In this document: one piece after another, positions 25,832-34,545 of the stretch
How the letters are laid out: each line of letters starts with the position of its first letter
Position numbering within the stretch: the stretch's first letter is position 1
DNA from: an uncultured Alsobacter sp.
Lineage (GTDB): Bacteria; Pseudomonadota; Alphaproteobacteria; Rhizobiales; Beijerinckiaceae
Assembly (NCBI RefSeq): GCF_945952055.1
Contig: NZ_CAMFHB010000028.1
Location: 20,839 to 84,838, forward strand
Length of the DNA: 64,000 bases
Reading direction: 5' to 3'
Translations under genes and position numbers: made by a program
Notes under the pieces: generated by a model
Told to the model about the DNA's origin: nothing
Databases searched by the model: none
What the model saw: the letters and a program-made list of their open reading frames with translations, nothing else

Positions 25832-25988
25832 CCGCCACGGGCGGCGGCGGCGCGAGCTCGTCGTCGGCGCGGGCTGCGGCGACGCAGAAGACGAAGCCCA
25901 GCAGCAGCATGGCGCCGATCAAGGCGTCGCCGATGAAGCGGTCCAGGCGCTCGAGGCCATTGGCGGCGTGGGTGCGGTTCTGTCTCAT
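25806..25988 (-). CDS. Small single-span membrane protein
   Basis: The 60-residue product has a hydrophobic helix ([18 protein letters not shown]) preceded by a charged segment and followed by a proline/alanine-rich tail. A GGAGG lies 5 bases before the ATG at 25988, a strong reason to accept the gene. It overlaps the DUF188 gene tail to tail. The function is unknown. Confidence 0.55.
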   Translation of the reverse strand: MRQNRTHAANGLERLDRFIGDALIGAMLLLGFVFCVAAARADDELAPPPPVAVIAAAKPA

Positions 25989-26069
25989 CGGTCCCTCCAC
26001 AAGCGGTGTGAGGATGGTCTAAGGTTGCGGGGTGTCAGATCCTGTCATGCCCGTACCGATACAGCCCGC

Positions 26070-27065
26070 ATGTCCTTCGCCAAGGCCGACCAGCTCCTCG
26101 AACTCGCCACCATGATCCGGGCCCGTCGGGCCGGCATCACGCTGGCCGACTGCGAGGAGCGCTTCGGCTGCTCGCGTCGAACTGCACAACGCATGATGCG
26201 CAACGTCGAGCTCCGGTTCCCGGACATCGACACTTTTTTTGACGAAGAGGGCTGTAAACGCTGGACAATGCGCAGCGGACCTCTTCGTGAGCTGCTGTCG
26301 CTGGCCGCCGACGAACTCGCGGCCCTCGATCTCGCCGTGGCCCAACTCGACCGCGACGGTCAGTTGCGGGAGGCCCGGCTGCTGGGGCGCCTGCGGGAGA
26401 AGATGCTGGCCCTCGTGCCGTCGGCGAAAGCGAGCCGGCTCGAAACGGACCATGACGCGCTGCTCGAGGCCCAGGGCTTCGCCGCTCGCCCCGGCCCCCG
26501 CCCGCGCGTCGACGAGGCCGTCGCCCAGGCCGTCGCGGAGGCCATCAAGGCCTGCCTCGTCGTCGAGATCGACTACCAGTCGCGCAGCGACGCAAAGCCC
26601 CGGCGGCGCGCGGTCATGCCGCTCGGACTGCTGACGGGAGCGCGCCGGTACCTCGTGGCGCGGCCGGAGGACACGCCCGAGGGGACCGTGCGGACCTACA
26701 GGCTCGATGCCGTGTCGAACGCGATCCTCACCGAACGGCCCTTCGCCCGGCCCGAGGACTTCGATCTCCAGGCCTTCGCCAACCGCGCCTTCGGCCTTTA
26801 CCAGAGCGAAACCGAGTACGGCGAAGTCGTCTGGCGCTTCGCGCCTCGCGCCGCGGCCCAGGCGCGCGGCTATCTGTTCCACCCCGACCAGACGACGCAG
26901 GACGAGCCCGACGGCTCCCTCACGGTGCGCTTCTTCGCCTCCGGCCACCTGGAGATGGCCTGGCACCTCTATGCCTGGGGGGACGCGGTGGAGGTGGTGA
27001 AGCCCAAGGCCTTGCGGAAACTGGTCGAGGGGTATCGCCGCAGCGACTTCGGGGTGCTGCCTTGA
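26070..27065 (+). CDS. WYL-domain transcriptional regulator
   Basis: This 331-residue protein has an N-terminal helix-turn-helix (GITLADCEERFGCSRRTAQRMMRNVE) and a central WYL domain. The latter has VVEIDYQSRSDAKPRRRAVMPLGLLTGARRYLVA, followed by VRTYRLDAVSNAILTERPF. A WCX-like C-terminal part follows (LEMAWHLYAWGDAVEVVKP). WYL domains sense nucleic acids or nucleotides and commonly control DNA-damage or defence genes. A TGTCA-N5-TGTCA direct repeat overlaps the region 16-30 bases upstream. The SbcCD-like pair at 27289-32018 is nearby but on the other strand, so a regulatory link is only a guess. Confidence 0.88.
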   Translation: MSFAKADQLLELATMIRARRAGITLADCEERFGCSRRTAQRMMRNVELRFPDIDTFFDEEGCKRWTMRSGPLRELLSLAADELAALDLAVAQLDRDGQLREARLLGRLREKMLALVPSAKASRLETDHDALLEAQGFAARPGPRPRVDEAVAQAVAEAIKACLVVEIDYQSRSDAKPRRRAVMPLGLLTGARRYLVARPEDTPEGTVRTYRLDAVSNAILTERPFARPEDFDLQAFANRAFGLYQSETEYGEVVWRFAPRAAAQARGYLFHPDQTTQDEPDGSLTVRFFASGHLEMAWHLYAWGDAVEVVKPKALRKLVEGYRRSDFGVLP

Positions 27066-27098
27066 GGCCATTCGCGATCGCGTGTCGCATGCGACCAA

Positions 27099-27201
27099 CT
27101 CTCAACCGTCCTGCCCGGGCTTGGCCCGGGCATCCACGACTTTGCCGGGGCCGTCCTGAAGTCGTGGATGGCCGGGCCAAGCCCGGCCAGGACGCGGAGA
27201 G
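27099..27201. repeat. Dispersed palindromic repeat, family A, inverted pair
   Basis: One complete pair: CCGTCCTGCCCGGGC...CATCCACGACTTTGCCGGGG, then the inverted arm GTCGTGGATGGCCGGGC...GACGCGGAGAG. This is the most complete copy in the window and the best model for the family. It fills much of the 223-base gap after the WYL gene. Confidence 0.85.
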
Positions 27202-27288
27202 CGAGGAGCAAGCTGGACCAGCAATTCGTATCACCCGAGCTGAACCGGACGCGACCCGGTCTTTCGAAACGGCGCGTCACCGTGCCGC

Positions 27289-30200
27289 TCAAAGCTCGTG
27301 CACCCGCACGTCCGGGCATACCGCCCTGGCGATGTCCACCAGATGCCTGTGGTGGGTGAAGTAGATCACCTGGCCCTTTTCGGCCATGCCGGCGAACAGG
27401 CGGAAGGTTTCCTCGGCGCGGAAGTCGTCGAAGGTCTCCATGATGTCGTCGGCGATGAAGGGCACGGGCGTGCGAGCCCGGGCGAACTCGTGGTAGCCGG
27501 CCACGCGCAGCGCGAGGTAGAGCTGGAAGCGGGTTCCCTTGGAGAGCGCGGGCGCCTGCTTCGATCGACCCTCCGCATCCACGGCGATGAGCACCTCCTC
27601 GCTGCCGTCGGGTTGCGTGGTCAGGCCGCGATAGGCGTTGCGGCTGATCATGGCGAAGGCCTCGGAGGCCTTGTCGAGCATCGAGCCGCGGTGGCGCTCG
27701 CGGTAGATGGCGAGGGCACGCCGCGCCGCGGCGGTCCCGAGGCTCAGGCGCAGCCAGCGCTCGGCGCCGTCGCGGATGGCCGCCAGCACGGACTGGCGGG
27801 CCTCCTCGAGCCGCGCGGCGCTCTCGTCGGCACCGACCTCCTTCACGGCGGCCTCCGCCGAGCGGTAGCGAACGGCCAGATCCTCGCAGGTCCCGTTGCG
27901 CACCGCGAGGTCGGCGGACCTGGTCGAGACGGCGAGCTCAAGCGCGGTGGGGTCGAGCCCGCCGAGCAGCAGGTCGGCCTCCTCCATGGTCATCGCGCCC
28001 AACCCGGCGAGCAGGCTGCCCTGCCGCGTGGCGAGGTCGCGCGCCTCGCGGGCCACCGACTGGGCTTCGCCGATCGCGGCCGCGGCGGCGGCGAGCGTCT
28101 CGACGCCGAAATGCTCCAGCACGGGCCCCACGGCCTCGGCATGGCGGCGCAGGCGCAGTTCGAGCGCCTCGCGCTTCTGCCGGAGGCGGTCGAACTCCTC
28201 CTGCTTCGCCTTGCGCCGGCTCGCCCCCTCGACGGCGACACCGATGCGCTGGTCGAGCGCGTCAAAGGCTGCGACGGGATCCTGCGGCTCCCCGGCGTCT
28301 CCAGCGTCGGCCAAGAGCGCCGCCACCTGGGCGCGGAAGATGCGCTGGTCTTCTTCCATCGCCGCGATGCGATGGGCGAGGCCATCGCGGTCGCGCACCG
28401 CCTCGTCGAGCTTCGCCAGGGCGGTGAGAAGGTCACCCGTGGCCGACGGCTCCACGGCCCTGCCGGCCACACCGAACCAGCACGTCGCGCACACCTGCGC
28501 CCAGCCGCCGCGCCAGTCCGTCTCGGCCTTGGTCGCCTGCTCGAGCGCCTTTGCGCGCCGCTCCACCTGCGCGGCCTGGGCGTCGTAACGCCCCTGCGCG
28601 TCGAGCGCCTGCGATCGCGCCTCAAGCCTGGCCTTGGCCATGCGCTGCAGGGTCGCGAGCGACAGGTCGCCGTCGATCCGGATGCCGCACAGGGAAAGCG
28701 CCTGGGCGAGGTCCGTCCGCAGAGCCGCGGCCTCGGCCGCGGCGCGCGCCGCCTCTGCCTCGTGACGGCGCATCGTGTCCCAGGCTTCCAAGCCACGCCG
28801 ACGCGCGTCGGCAAAACCGGCCAGTGCGTCCACCCCGAGATCGTCCGGCAGGCCGAGCCCCGCCAGGCAGGCCGCGAGCGCGCCCCGGCTCTTGCGAGCT
28901 TCGTCTTCGGCGCGGGCGAGTGCGGCCTCGGCTGCCCTGAGGTCCGCGGCCTTCTGCGCCTCGTCGGCCACCAGCTGGCGCAAACCGCCGATGCGGTCGG
29001 CATGGGCGACGCGGTTGTCGCGCGCCAGGTCGTCACGGCGCAGCAGGTCTTCGAAGACCGCCGCGGTGGTCCCGTCGAGCGCCGCGCGATGGGCGGCCCA
29101 GGCGCGTTCGCGCTCCGTCCGCAGGGCCCCGATCTCCGCATCGGTCAGGAGACCGTCGGCGCGCCCGGTCGCCTCGATACGCGCGATCAGGGCGTCCCGC
29201 TCGGCCGTGAGCCGCCGAACGGTCTTGCGCGCATCCAGCACGCCCCGCTCCGCCTCGCCGGCCTCCCGGCGCAGCGCGTCGATCCGGGACGCGTCGGGCA
29301 TCGCCAGGGCGGCCAGGGCCGGCCAGTCCCCGCGCCAGGGCGCGGTGGCGGCGAGCAGGGTGGGCAGGCGCTGTGCCGCCTCGTCGCGGGCGCCCGCGGC
29401 CAGCCGGAGGCGCGTCTCGTGATCGCTGGCCTCGACGCTCTCGAGGCTGGCCTCCAGGACCGTCCAGGCCTCCGGGGGCGCGGTGGGCTCGTCCTGCGCG
29501 GCCGTCTTGCCGGCGGCGAGTGCGGCGAGGCGGTCCCGCTCCTCGGCGTGCTCACGCTCGGCTTCCTCGCGGCGCGCCAGGATGCCGGAATGGCTTTCCA
29601 CCAGCCGTCGCAGGGTCCCGACGGTGACGCCGTCGAGCCGCAGTTCGGCGGGATCGCGACCCTGGCAACCCAGGCTCGCCAGCAGATCGGTCACCGTGGC
29701 CGAGGCGCCCTGCAGGGCCTGCCGGCGGCCCGGCAGGTCGTCCACCGCCGTCACGAAGCGCCCGCGCCAGATCTTGGCGTCCGCGACCCGTGAGGAAAGC
29801 GCGATGAGCCCGACGTCTTCGTCGAGGCGGTCCAGGTCTTCGGCCAGCCCGGCGATGGCGGTGTCGAGCGCCGCCTTCTCCGCGGCGAGCGCGGGCTCGT
29901 CCTTCTGCAAGCCCGGCAACAGGGCGGTCCAGGCCTCCGGGAAGGCCATGGCCCGGGGGCGGGCATCGAGTTCGGCCTGCTTGCGGCGGCAGGCGAGCCA
30001 CTGCGGCAGCGCCGCGAGCAGCTTCTGGTCCTTGAGCAGTTCGCCCTGCACGGCGTCGCGCAGGCGCTGCGCCTCCTCGTAGGCCTCGCGCGCCTTGTCA
30101 CGCTCCTTCACCAACCCGGCATAGCGGGCCGCCGCCATGTCGATGGCGTCCCGTTCCTGGCGCAGGCGCTGCAGCTCGGCCTTGAGCTGCGCGAGTTCGG

Positions 30201-30744
30201 TGTTGCGGCCGTTCGCCCGGTAGAACAGCTCGGCCCTCTCGCCGACGGCCTCGAGCTGGGCGCTCATGTCGGCCAGGCCGGCGCTCGCCGAAAACAGCAG
30301 CTGCCCGAGTTCGCCCTTGCTGGCGAGAATGGCGTTGCCGCCCTTCTCCAGCGTGTCGTCGTCGAGCGAGAACATGGTGCAGTAGGCGGTCCGGTCGATG
30401 CCGCCCAGGGGCCCGAGCACGGCGGCCTCCGGCAGCGGCGCGTCGTGCTCGTCGCGCAGGCTGCCGCTGTTCTTCTTCACGCGGCGCAGTTCGCGCACGC
30501 CGCCATCCATCTCCACCGCCGCGCCGACCAGCATCGTCGGATAGTCGTGGAGGAAGTTGAACGCGCTGCGCGTCTCGATGCCGTAGAGCAGGTCGAGCCA
30601 GGCCGAGATGGTCGTCGACTTGCCGGCCTCGTTGGGGCCGTAGACGAGATGGAGGTCCGGACCCCTCTCCGGCCTGCGGCCGAAGTCGAGGCTGCGGTCG
30701 GTAAACTTGCCGTAGCGGACGAGGTCGAGCCGACGCAGCCTCAT
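27289..30744 (-). CDS. SMC/Rad50-like ATPase (YhaN type)
   Basis: This 1151-residue protein begins MRLRRLDLVRYGKFTDRSLDFG and has Walker A GPNEAGKST at about 36-44. A very long alanine/arginine/glutamate-rich coiled coil fills the middle. The C-terminal part carries the ABC signature-like LSKGTRFQLYLALRVAG and the Walker B region VPFIADDIMETFDDFR. It resembles Bacillus YhaN, partner of the YhaO nuclease, and in logic SbcC/Rad50. The role is DNA end processing or repair. Start 30744 overlaps the nuclease stop (ATGA), so the two are coupled. A longer open frame to 31014 only shadows the nuclease. Confidence 0.88.
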   Translation of the reverse strand: MRLRRLDLVRYGKFTDRSLDFGRRPERGPDLHLVYGPNEAGKSTTISAWLDLLYGIETRSAFNFLHDYPTMLVGAAVEMDGGVRELRRVKKNSGSLRDEHDAPLPEAAVLGPLGGIDRTAYCTMFSLDDDTLEKGGNAILASKGELGQLLFSASAGLADMSAQLEAVGERAELFYRANGRNTELAQLKAELQRLRQERDAIDMAAARYAGLVKERDKAREAYEEAQRLRDAVQGELLKDQKLLAALPQWLACRRKQAELDARPRAMAFPEAWTALLPGLQKDEPALAAEKAALDTAIAGLAEDLDRLDEDVGLIALSSRVADAKIWRGRFVTAVDDLPGRRQALQGASATVTDLLASLGCQGRDPAELRLDGVTVGTLRRLVESHSGILARREEAEREHAEERDRLAALAAGKTAAQDEPTAPPEAWTVLEASLESVEASDHETRLRLAAGARDEAAQRLPTLLAATAPWRGDWPALAALAMPDASRIDALRREAGEAERGVLDARKTVRRLTAERDALIARIEATGRADGLLTDAEIGALRTERERAWAAHRAALDGTTAAVFEDLLRRDDLARDNRVAHADRIGGLRQLVADEAQKAADLRAAEAALARAEDEARKSRGALAACLAGLGLPDDLGVDALAGFADARRRGLEAWDTMRRHEAEAARAAAEAAALRTDLAQALSLCGIRIDGDLSLATLQRMAKARLEARSQALDAQGRYDAQAAQVERRAKALEQATKAETDWRGGWAQVCATCWFGVAGRAVEPSATGDLLTALAKLDEAVRDRDGLAHRIAAMEEDQRIFRAQVAALLADAGDAGEPQDPVAAFDALDQRIGVAVEGASRRKAKQEEFDRLRQKREALELRLRRHAEAVGPVLEHFGVETLAAAAAAIGEAQSVAREARDLATRQGSLLAGLGAMTMEEADLLLGGLDPTALELAVSTRSADLAVRNGTCEDLAVRYRSAEAAVKEVGADESAARLEEARQSVLAAIRDGAERWLRLSLGTAAARRALAIYRERHRGSMLDKASEAFAMISRNAYRGLTTQPDGSEEVLIAVDAEGRSKQAPALSKGTRFQLYLALRVAGYHEFARARTPVPFIADDIMETFDDFRAEETFRLFAGMAEKGQVIYFTHHRHLVDIARAVCPDVRVHEL

Positions 30745-32018
30745 GGCGTCGCCTCCGGCGCGGGATGGCCCTGGAGGGCGGCGACGACGTCCTCCACGCC
30801 CTCGGCCGCGAGCCTCGCCACGACCTTCGCCTGCTCCTCGGCGGTATCGCCGAAGGCGGAGCGGCACTCGGGCGGGAGCTGCGCCATCAGCTGGGCCATC
30901 GTGACCCGCGCCTCCTCGGCGAAGCCCTCGGACGGCAGGATCCGGTCGTTCAGGAGCGCATGCAGCTCCCCGACGGGCGTGCCCTCGCCGGCGACCGCCT
31001 GCGGCGGGGTGCACAGAAGATCGAGGCTCTCGATCCAGAGCCGGCCAAGCTGGGCGCCCTGGCGCTGCATCTCGGTCTTGAGAAGGTCGGCGTCCCGCCG
31101 GATCCGCCAGGCGAGCGGCGTCGCCCCGTTCAGCGTGACGCGCACGACGGCATGGTCGGCGCGCACGCGCCCCCGCAGCGCGGCGAGCGCCTCCTGGGCG
31201 GCCCGAACCACGTCCTGCCAGTCCGACGCCCCGCCGGCATCGACGGTCAGGCGCTCGAACTGCGCCACCGCCGTGCCCCTCTCCTCGATCGCGATCGTGC
31301 CGTCCTCGCCGATCTCGACGAGCGAGACCGTCTTGGGGCCGGCCTCGTTGATGTCACGCCCCTGGGGCATGCCCGGCATCACGATGGCGGCGGCGCCCCT
31401 GTGCTCGGCGCGCCGGTGGATGTGGCCGAGCGCCCAGTAGGCGTAGCCATGGGCGTCCAGATCGGCGACCGCACAGGGGGCGTAGGGGTCGTGCCCCGGG
31501 GCGCCGCCGAGGCTGGTGTGCATCAGCCCGATGTTGATGGCCCCCGGCACGGGTGCCTTGTAGCGCGGCAGCAGGCTCTCGGGAGCCTGCGCGTCGGTGA
31601 AGCTGAGCCCGTGGACGGCGACGGGCACGTCGCCCTCGCCACGGGCCAACGTGACCGTCCGCGGGCGTCCGTCGAAGACCGTCACGCTCTCGGGCAGCAC
31701 CAGCTCGCGCGTGATCCGGGACAGGTTGTCGTGGTTGCCGCGGATCACGAAGGTCCGGATCCCGGCCGCGTCGAGCCTGGCGATCTGCTCGGCCAGGAAC
31801 AGCGCGGTCTTCATGGACGTCTGGTCGCCGTCGTAGAGATCGCCGGCGACGAGCAGGGCATCGACGTGCTCGGCCAGGCACAGGTCCACGATGCGCACCA
31901 GGGCCTGGCGGGTCGCGGTGCCGACGACCGCCGCGAGGTCGGGGTCGCGCAAGGCGAGCGACTTCAGGGGCGAGTCGAGATGGAGGTCGGCCGTGTGGAC
32001 GAAGCGGAAGGATGCCAT
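30741..32018 (-). CDS. SbcD/YhaO-like DNA exonuclease
   Basis: This 425-residue metallophosphoesterase begins FRFVHTADLHLDSPLKSLAL and has GDLYDGDQTS, IRGNHDNLSRI and LGHIHRRAEH, the full metal-binding set of Mre11/SbcD nucleases. It is the first gene of the two-gene operon with the Rad50-like ATPase. Together they should form a membrane-independent nuclease complex acting on DNA ends or hairpins. The start at 32018 matches the family N terminus. The upstream region is shared with the divergent glutathione transferase gene. Confidence 0.9.
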   Translation of the reverse strand: MASFRFVHTADLHLDSPLKSLALRDPDLAAVVGTATRQALVRIVDLCLAEHVDALLVAGDLYDGDQTSMKTALFLAEQIARLDAAGIRTFVIRGNHDNLSRITRELVLPESVTVFDGRPRTVTLARGEGDVPVAVHGLSFTDAQAPESLLPRYKAPVPGAINIGLMHTSLGGAPGHDPYAPCAVADLDAHGYAYWALGHIHRRAEHRGAAAIVMPGMPQGRDINEAGPKTVSLVEIGEDGTIAIEERGTAVAQFERLTVDAGGASDWQDVVRAAQEALAALRGRVRADHAVVRVTLNGATPLAWRIRRDADLLKTEMQRQGAQLGRLWIESLDLLCTPPQAVAGEGTPVGELHALLNDRILPSEGFAEEARVTMAQLMAQLPPECRSAFGDTAEEQAKVVARLAAEGVEDVVAALQGHPAPEATP

Positions 32019-32198
32019 GGACGCTGAATCACTCTCTGCGGCGCAGGGGTCAACAGGGCGCCCCGCACGGCCCATGGCACACTGCCCCGGGCGGGCGTCA
32101 AAATCTGACACGGGTGGGACGAGGATCCGTGAGAGACCGCGACGGCCGCCTTCGCTTGCGCCATGATCCCCCGTCACGACTCAACGACCTGGTGGACA

Positions 32199-32858
32199 AT
32201 GGCTCTCAAGATCTACGGCGTCCTACGCTCCCGCGCGACCCGCAACGTCTGGCTCGCGAAGGAACTCGGCATCGACTTCACGGTGGTTCCGGTCATCCAG
32301 GGCTACCGCCTTCCCGACGCGAAGGCGGCCGGCGCTCCGCTGAACACGGAATCGCCGGCGTTCCGTGCCATCAACCCGAACGGCCAGGTGCCCTGCATCG
32401 AGGACGACGGCTTCGTGCTCTGCGAATCCCTGGCCATCAACCTGTACCTCGCCAAGAAGCATGGCGGCCCGCTGGCGCCCAAGGACGCCCGCGAGGAAGC
32501 GCTCATGATGCAGTGGGCCCTGTGGGCGGCGACCGATTGCGAGCCCCGGACGCTCGCCATCCAGTACGCGCGCGGGGGCAAGCCCGAGCAGCGCGACGAA
32601 GCGGCCGTGAAAACGGCGATCGACGGCCTGGCGCGCCCGGCCGCCGGCCTGGACAGCGCCCTGCAGAAGGGTGGCGGTTGGCTGGTGGGCAACCGCTTCA
32701 CGGTCGCCGACATCAACGCCGCCGAGGTCTGGCGCTACGCACAGGCCGCTCCGGAACTCATCGACGCCCACCCGCCCATCAAGGCGTGGCTCGCCGCCTG
32801 CCAGGGCAGGCCCGCCTTCAAGCAGATGATGGAAGAGCGCGCTGCCGAGCCGATGTGA
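32199..32858 (+). CDS. Glutathione S-transferase family protein
   Basis: This 219-residue protein begins MALKIYGVLRSRATRNVWLAKELG, the thioredoxin-fold N domain with a Ser/Arg in the catalytic position typical of beta/omega-like bacterial members. NPNGQVPCIEDDGFVLCESLAINLYLAKK contains the glutathione-binding cis-Pro and the ES pair. The C domain has FTVADINAAEVWRYA with the N-capping box. It conjugates or reduces electrophiles with glutathione in the cytoplasm; the substrate is unknown. The 180-base upstream gap is shared with the divergent nuclease gene. Confidence 0.88.
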   Translation: MALKIYGVLRSRATRNVWLAKELGIDFTVVPVIQGYRLPDAKAAGAPLNTESPAFRAINPNGQVPCIEDDGFVLCESLAINLYLAKKHGGPLAPKDAREEALMMQWALWAATDCEPRTLAIQYARGGKPEQRDEAAVKTAIDGLARPAAGLDSALQKGGGWLVGNRFTVADINAAEVWRYAQAAPELIDAHPPIKAWLAACQGRPAFKQMMEERAAEPM

Positions 32859-32877
32859 GGCTTCTTCTTGCGGAAAT

Positions 32878-32905
32878 GGGGCCCCGTTCGTTTTGACGGG
32901 GCCCC
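32878..32905 (+). terminator. Terminator-like hairpin after the glutathione transferase
   Basis: A perfect 10-base-pair stem (GGGGCCCCGT with ACGGGGCCCC) with an 8-base loop lies 19 bases after the stop. There is no U-run, which is common for this G+C-rich group. Confidence 0.65.
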
Positions 32906-33195
32906 GCCGAGATCGCCAATAGCCGCTTCCTTTACCATCCGGCGCGGTGTCTTTCTCCGCGCGTTTGTCGAACGTCTCTCATTTGACGTCGGCCGACGTG
33001 GTCAGGATGCAGCCCCGGCGCGGCTTCGACCAACGGGAAACCCTTCAAGAATTCTTGATTCCTCGCTTTTTCAGGCGGTTCAGTGGAACTGCCACGCTTC
33101 GAGTCACATTCCTTCATTCGATTGCCTGATCTCGCGTCGAACGCTGACGAGACCGTCCGGTTATCGAATTTCGGATCTCAGGAGGGTCGCAGCGG
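32906..33195. other. Intergenic region before the transglutaminase gene
   Basis: This region holds two perfect palindromes, ACGTCGGCCGACGT at 32986-32999 and TCAAGAATTCTTGA at 33045-33058. They are candidates for regulatory sites of the downstream gene. The ribosome site AGGAGGG is near 33180. I see no credible gene here. Confidence 0.5.
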
Positions 33196-34002
33196 ATGAA
33201 GATCAGGGTTGGCTACAGGATCGACTACGAGTGCACGCAGCGCACGCCTATGTTGCTGATGCTGCGGGTCCACCCGTCGCGGGAGAACGACCTGCATGGG
33301 CCGGACGACATCCGGTCCACCCCGGCCCTGCCGGTGCAGACCTACATCGACGGGTTCGGCAACCTGTGCAGCCGGCTGGTGTCGCCGGCCGGCCTCCTCA
33401 GTCTGACGACCGATGCGATCATCGAGAGCTCCCCCGTGCAGGATCTCACGATGCCCGACGCCCAGCAGATCGATGCGGGGCTCCTGCCGTCCGAGAACCT
33501 GGTGTTCCTGCTGGGCAGCCGCTACTGCGAAACCGACAAGCTGTCGGACATCGCGTGGTCACTCTTCGGCAAGACGCCCCTGGGCTGGCAGCGGGTCCAG
33601 GCCATCTGCGACTTCGTCCATGCCCACATCCGCTTCGACTACATGGCGGCACGCGCCACCAAGTCCGCCTTCGACGTCTTCCACGAGCGTGAGGGCGTCT
33701 GCCGCGACTTCGCTCACCTCGCCGTCGCCCTGTGCCGCTGCATGAACATCCCCGCGCGCTATTGCACGGGCTATCTCGGCGACATCGGCGTCCCCAAGGA
33801 CGACTCGCCAATGGACTTCAGTGCCTGGTTCGAAGCCTATCTGGACCATCGCTGGTACACGTTCGACGCCCGGCACAATCGCCCCCGCATCGGCCGCGTG
33901 CTGATGGCGCGTGGACGGGATGCTGCGGACGTCCCGCTGTCGAACAGCTTCGGCGTCGTCACGCTGCGCCGCTTCGAGGTGTGGTCCGACGAAGTGGCCT
34001 GA
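33196..34002 (+). CDS. Transglutaminase-like (cysteine protease fold) protein
   Basis: This 268-residue protein has an N-terminal beta domain (VGYRIDYECTQRTPMLLMLRVHPS) and a C-terminal transglutaminase core. The nucleophile is C169 in EGVCRDFAHLA. The third triad residue is D224 in YTFDARHN. In many family members a His precedes AWFE; here that position is Ser (S209, MDFSAWFEAYL). The subgroup may use another His, or this may be its normal state. Members are often encoded near peptidase-like and ATP-grasp genes; here a metallopeptidase-like gene is close by. A strong ribosome site AGGAGGG precedes the ATG. Confidence 0.85.
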   Translation: MKIRVGYRIDYECTQRTPMLLMLRVHPSRENDLHGPDDIRSTPALPVQTYIDGFGNLCSRLVSPAGLLSLTTDAIIESSPVQDLTMPDAQQIDAGLLPSENLVFLLGSRYCETDKLSDIAWSLFGKTPLGWQRVQAICDFVHAHIRFDYMAARATKSAFDVFHEREGVCRDFAHLAVALCRCMNIPARYCTGYLGDIGVPKDDSPMDFSAWFEAYLDHRWYTFDARHNRPRIGRVLMARGRDAADVPLSNSFGVVTLRRFEVWSDEVA

Positions 34003-34130
34003 CACCGCTTCGGCCGTCTCCGGGAACCGCTCCGCCAAAGGCCCGGCGGTCGCGCCCAACTCAAGCTTCCGGCAACCTTTCGCAGCACGCTGCGTTGGTG
34101 CGGCATGATCCTCATCAAGGAGAACGGACC

Positions 34131-34496
34131 ATGCCAGCCAACGGCACGATGAAGGTCGCCTCGGCGGCCGTAATTCTCGCCGGCGCGCTCGTCACCGCGC
34201 CCGCTCCCGTCTACGCCAAGCCCGGCTACTATTCGGGCCGGCACTACGCGGCGGGGCCGCGCTACCGGCACCGGGGCAACCGCGGTGCCGCCGCGGCGGC
34301 GGGCATCATCGGCGGACTGGCGCTCGGCGCCCTGGCCGCCGGTGCGGCGCGCAGCGAGCCCCGCTACTACGAGACCTATCCGGCCTATGGCGGCTACGGC
34401 GCCTACGGTGGATACGGCGGCTGCTACGTGACCAGGCAGCGCGTGTATGACGGGTGGGGTTACCCGCGCTGGCGTCGCGTGCAGGTTTGTAACTGA
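34131..34496 (+). CDS. Exported glycine/tyrosine-rich small protein
   Basis: This 121-residue protein has a signal peptide (KVASAAVILAGALVTAPAPVYA) and then a basic, tyrosine-rich stretch. An alanine/glycine hydrophobic segment (GIIGGLALGALAAG) and a repeat-like region YGGYGAYGGYGG follow. Two cysteines near the end (GCYVT and VQVCN) could form a disulfide. AAGGAG lies before the ATG. Similar small secreted proteins are widespread in Hyphomicrobiales; their function is unknown. Confidence 0.75.
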   Translation: MPANGTMKVASAAVILAGALVTAPAPVYAKPGYYSGRHYAAGPRYRHRGNRGAAAAAGIIGGLALGALAAGAARSEPRYYETYPAYGGYGAYGGYGGCYVTRQRVYDGWGYPRWRRVQVCN

Positions 34497-34506
34497 TCGA
34501 CACAGG

Positions 34507-34528
34507 CCGGCGGGCTTCGGCCCGCCGG
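34507..34528 (+). terminator. Hairpin with UUCG loop
   Basis: A perfect 9-base-pair stem CCGGCGGGC/GCCCGCCGG is closed by TTCG, the very stable tetraloop. It lies between the small exported protein and the peptidase gene and probably ends or attenuates transcription. No U-run follows. Confidence 0.7.
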
Positions 34529-34545
34529 TCCCGGGGGCGCACGGC

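Noticed and set aside
22479..27201. CRISPR-like array from repeated GGCCCGGGC cores
   Set aside because: The copies are kilobases apart, palindromic and without regular spacers, and no cas gene is present.
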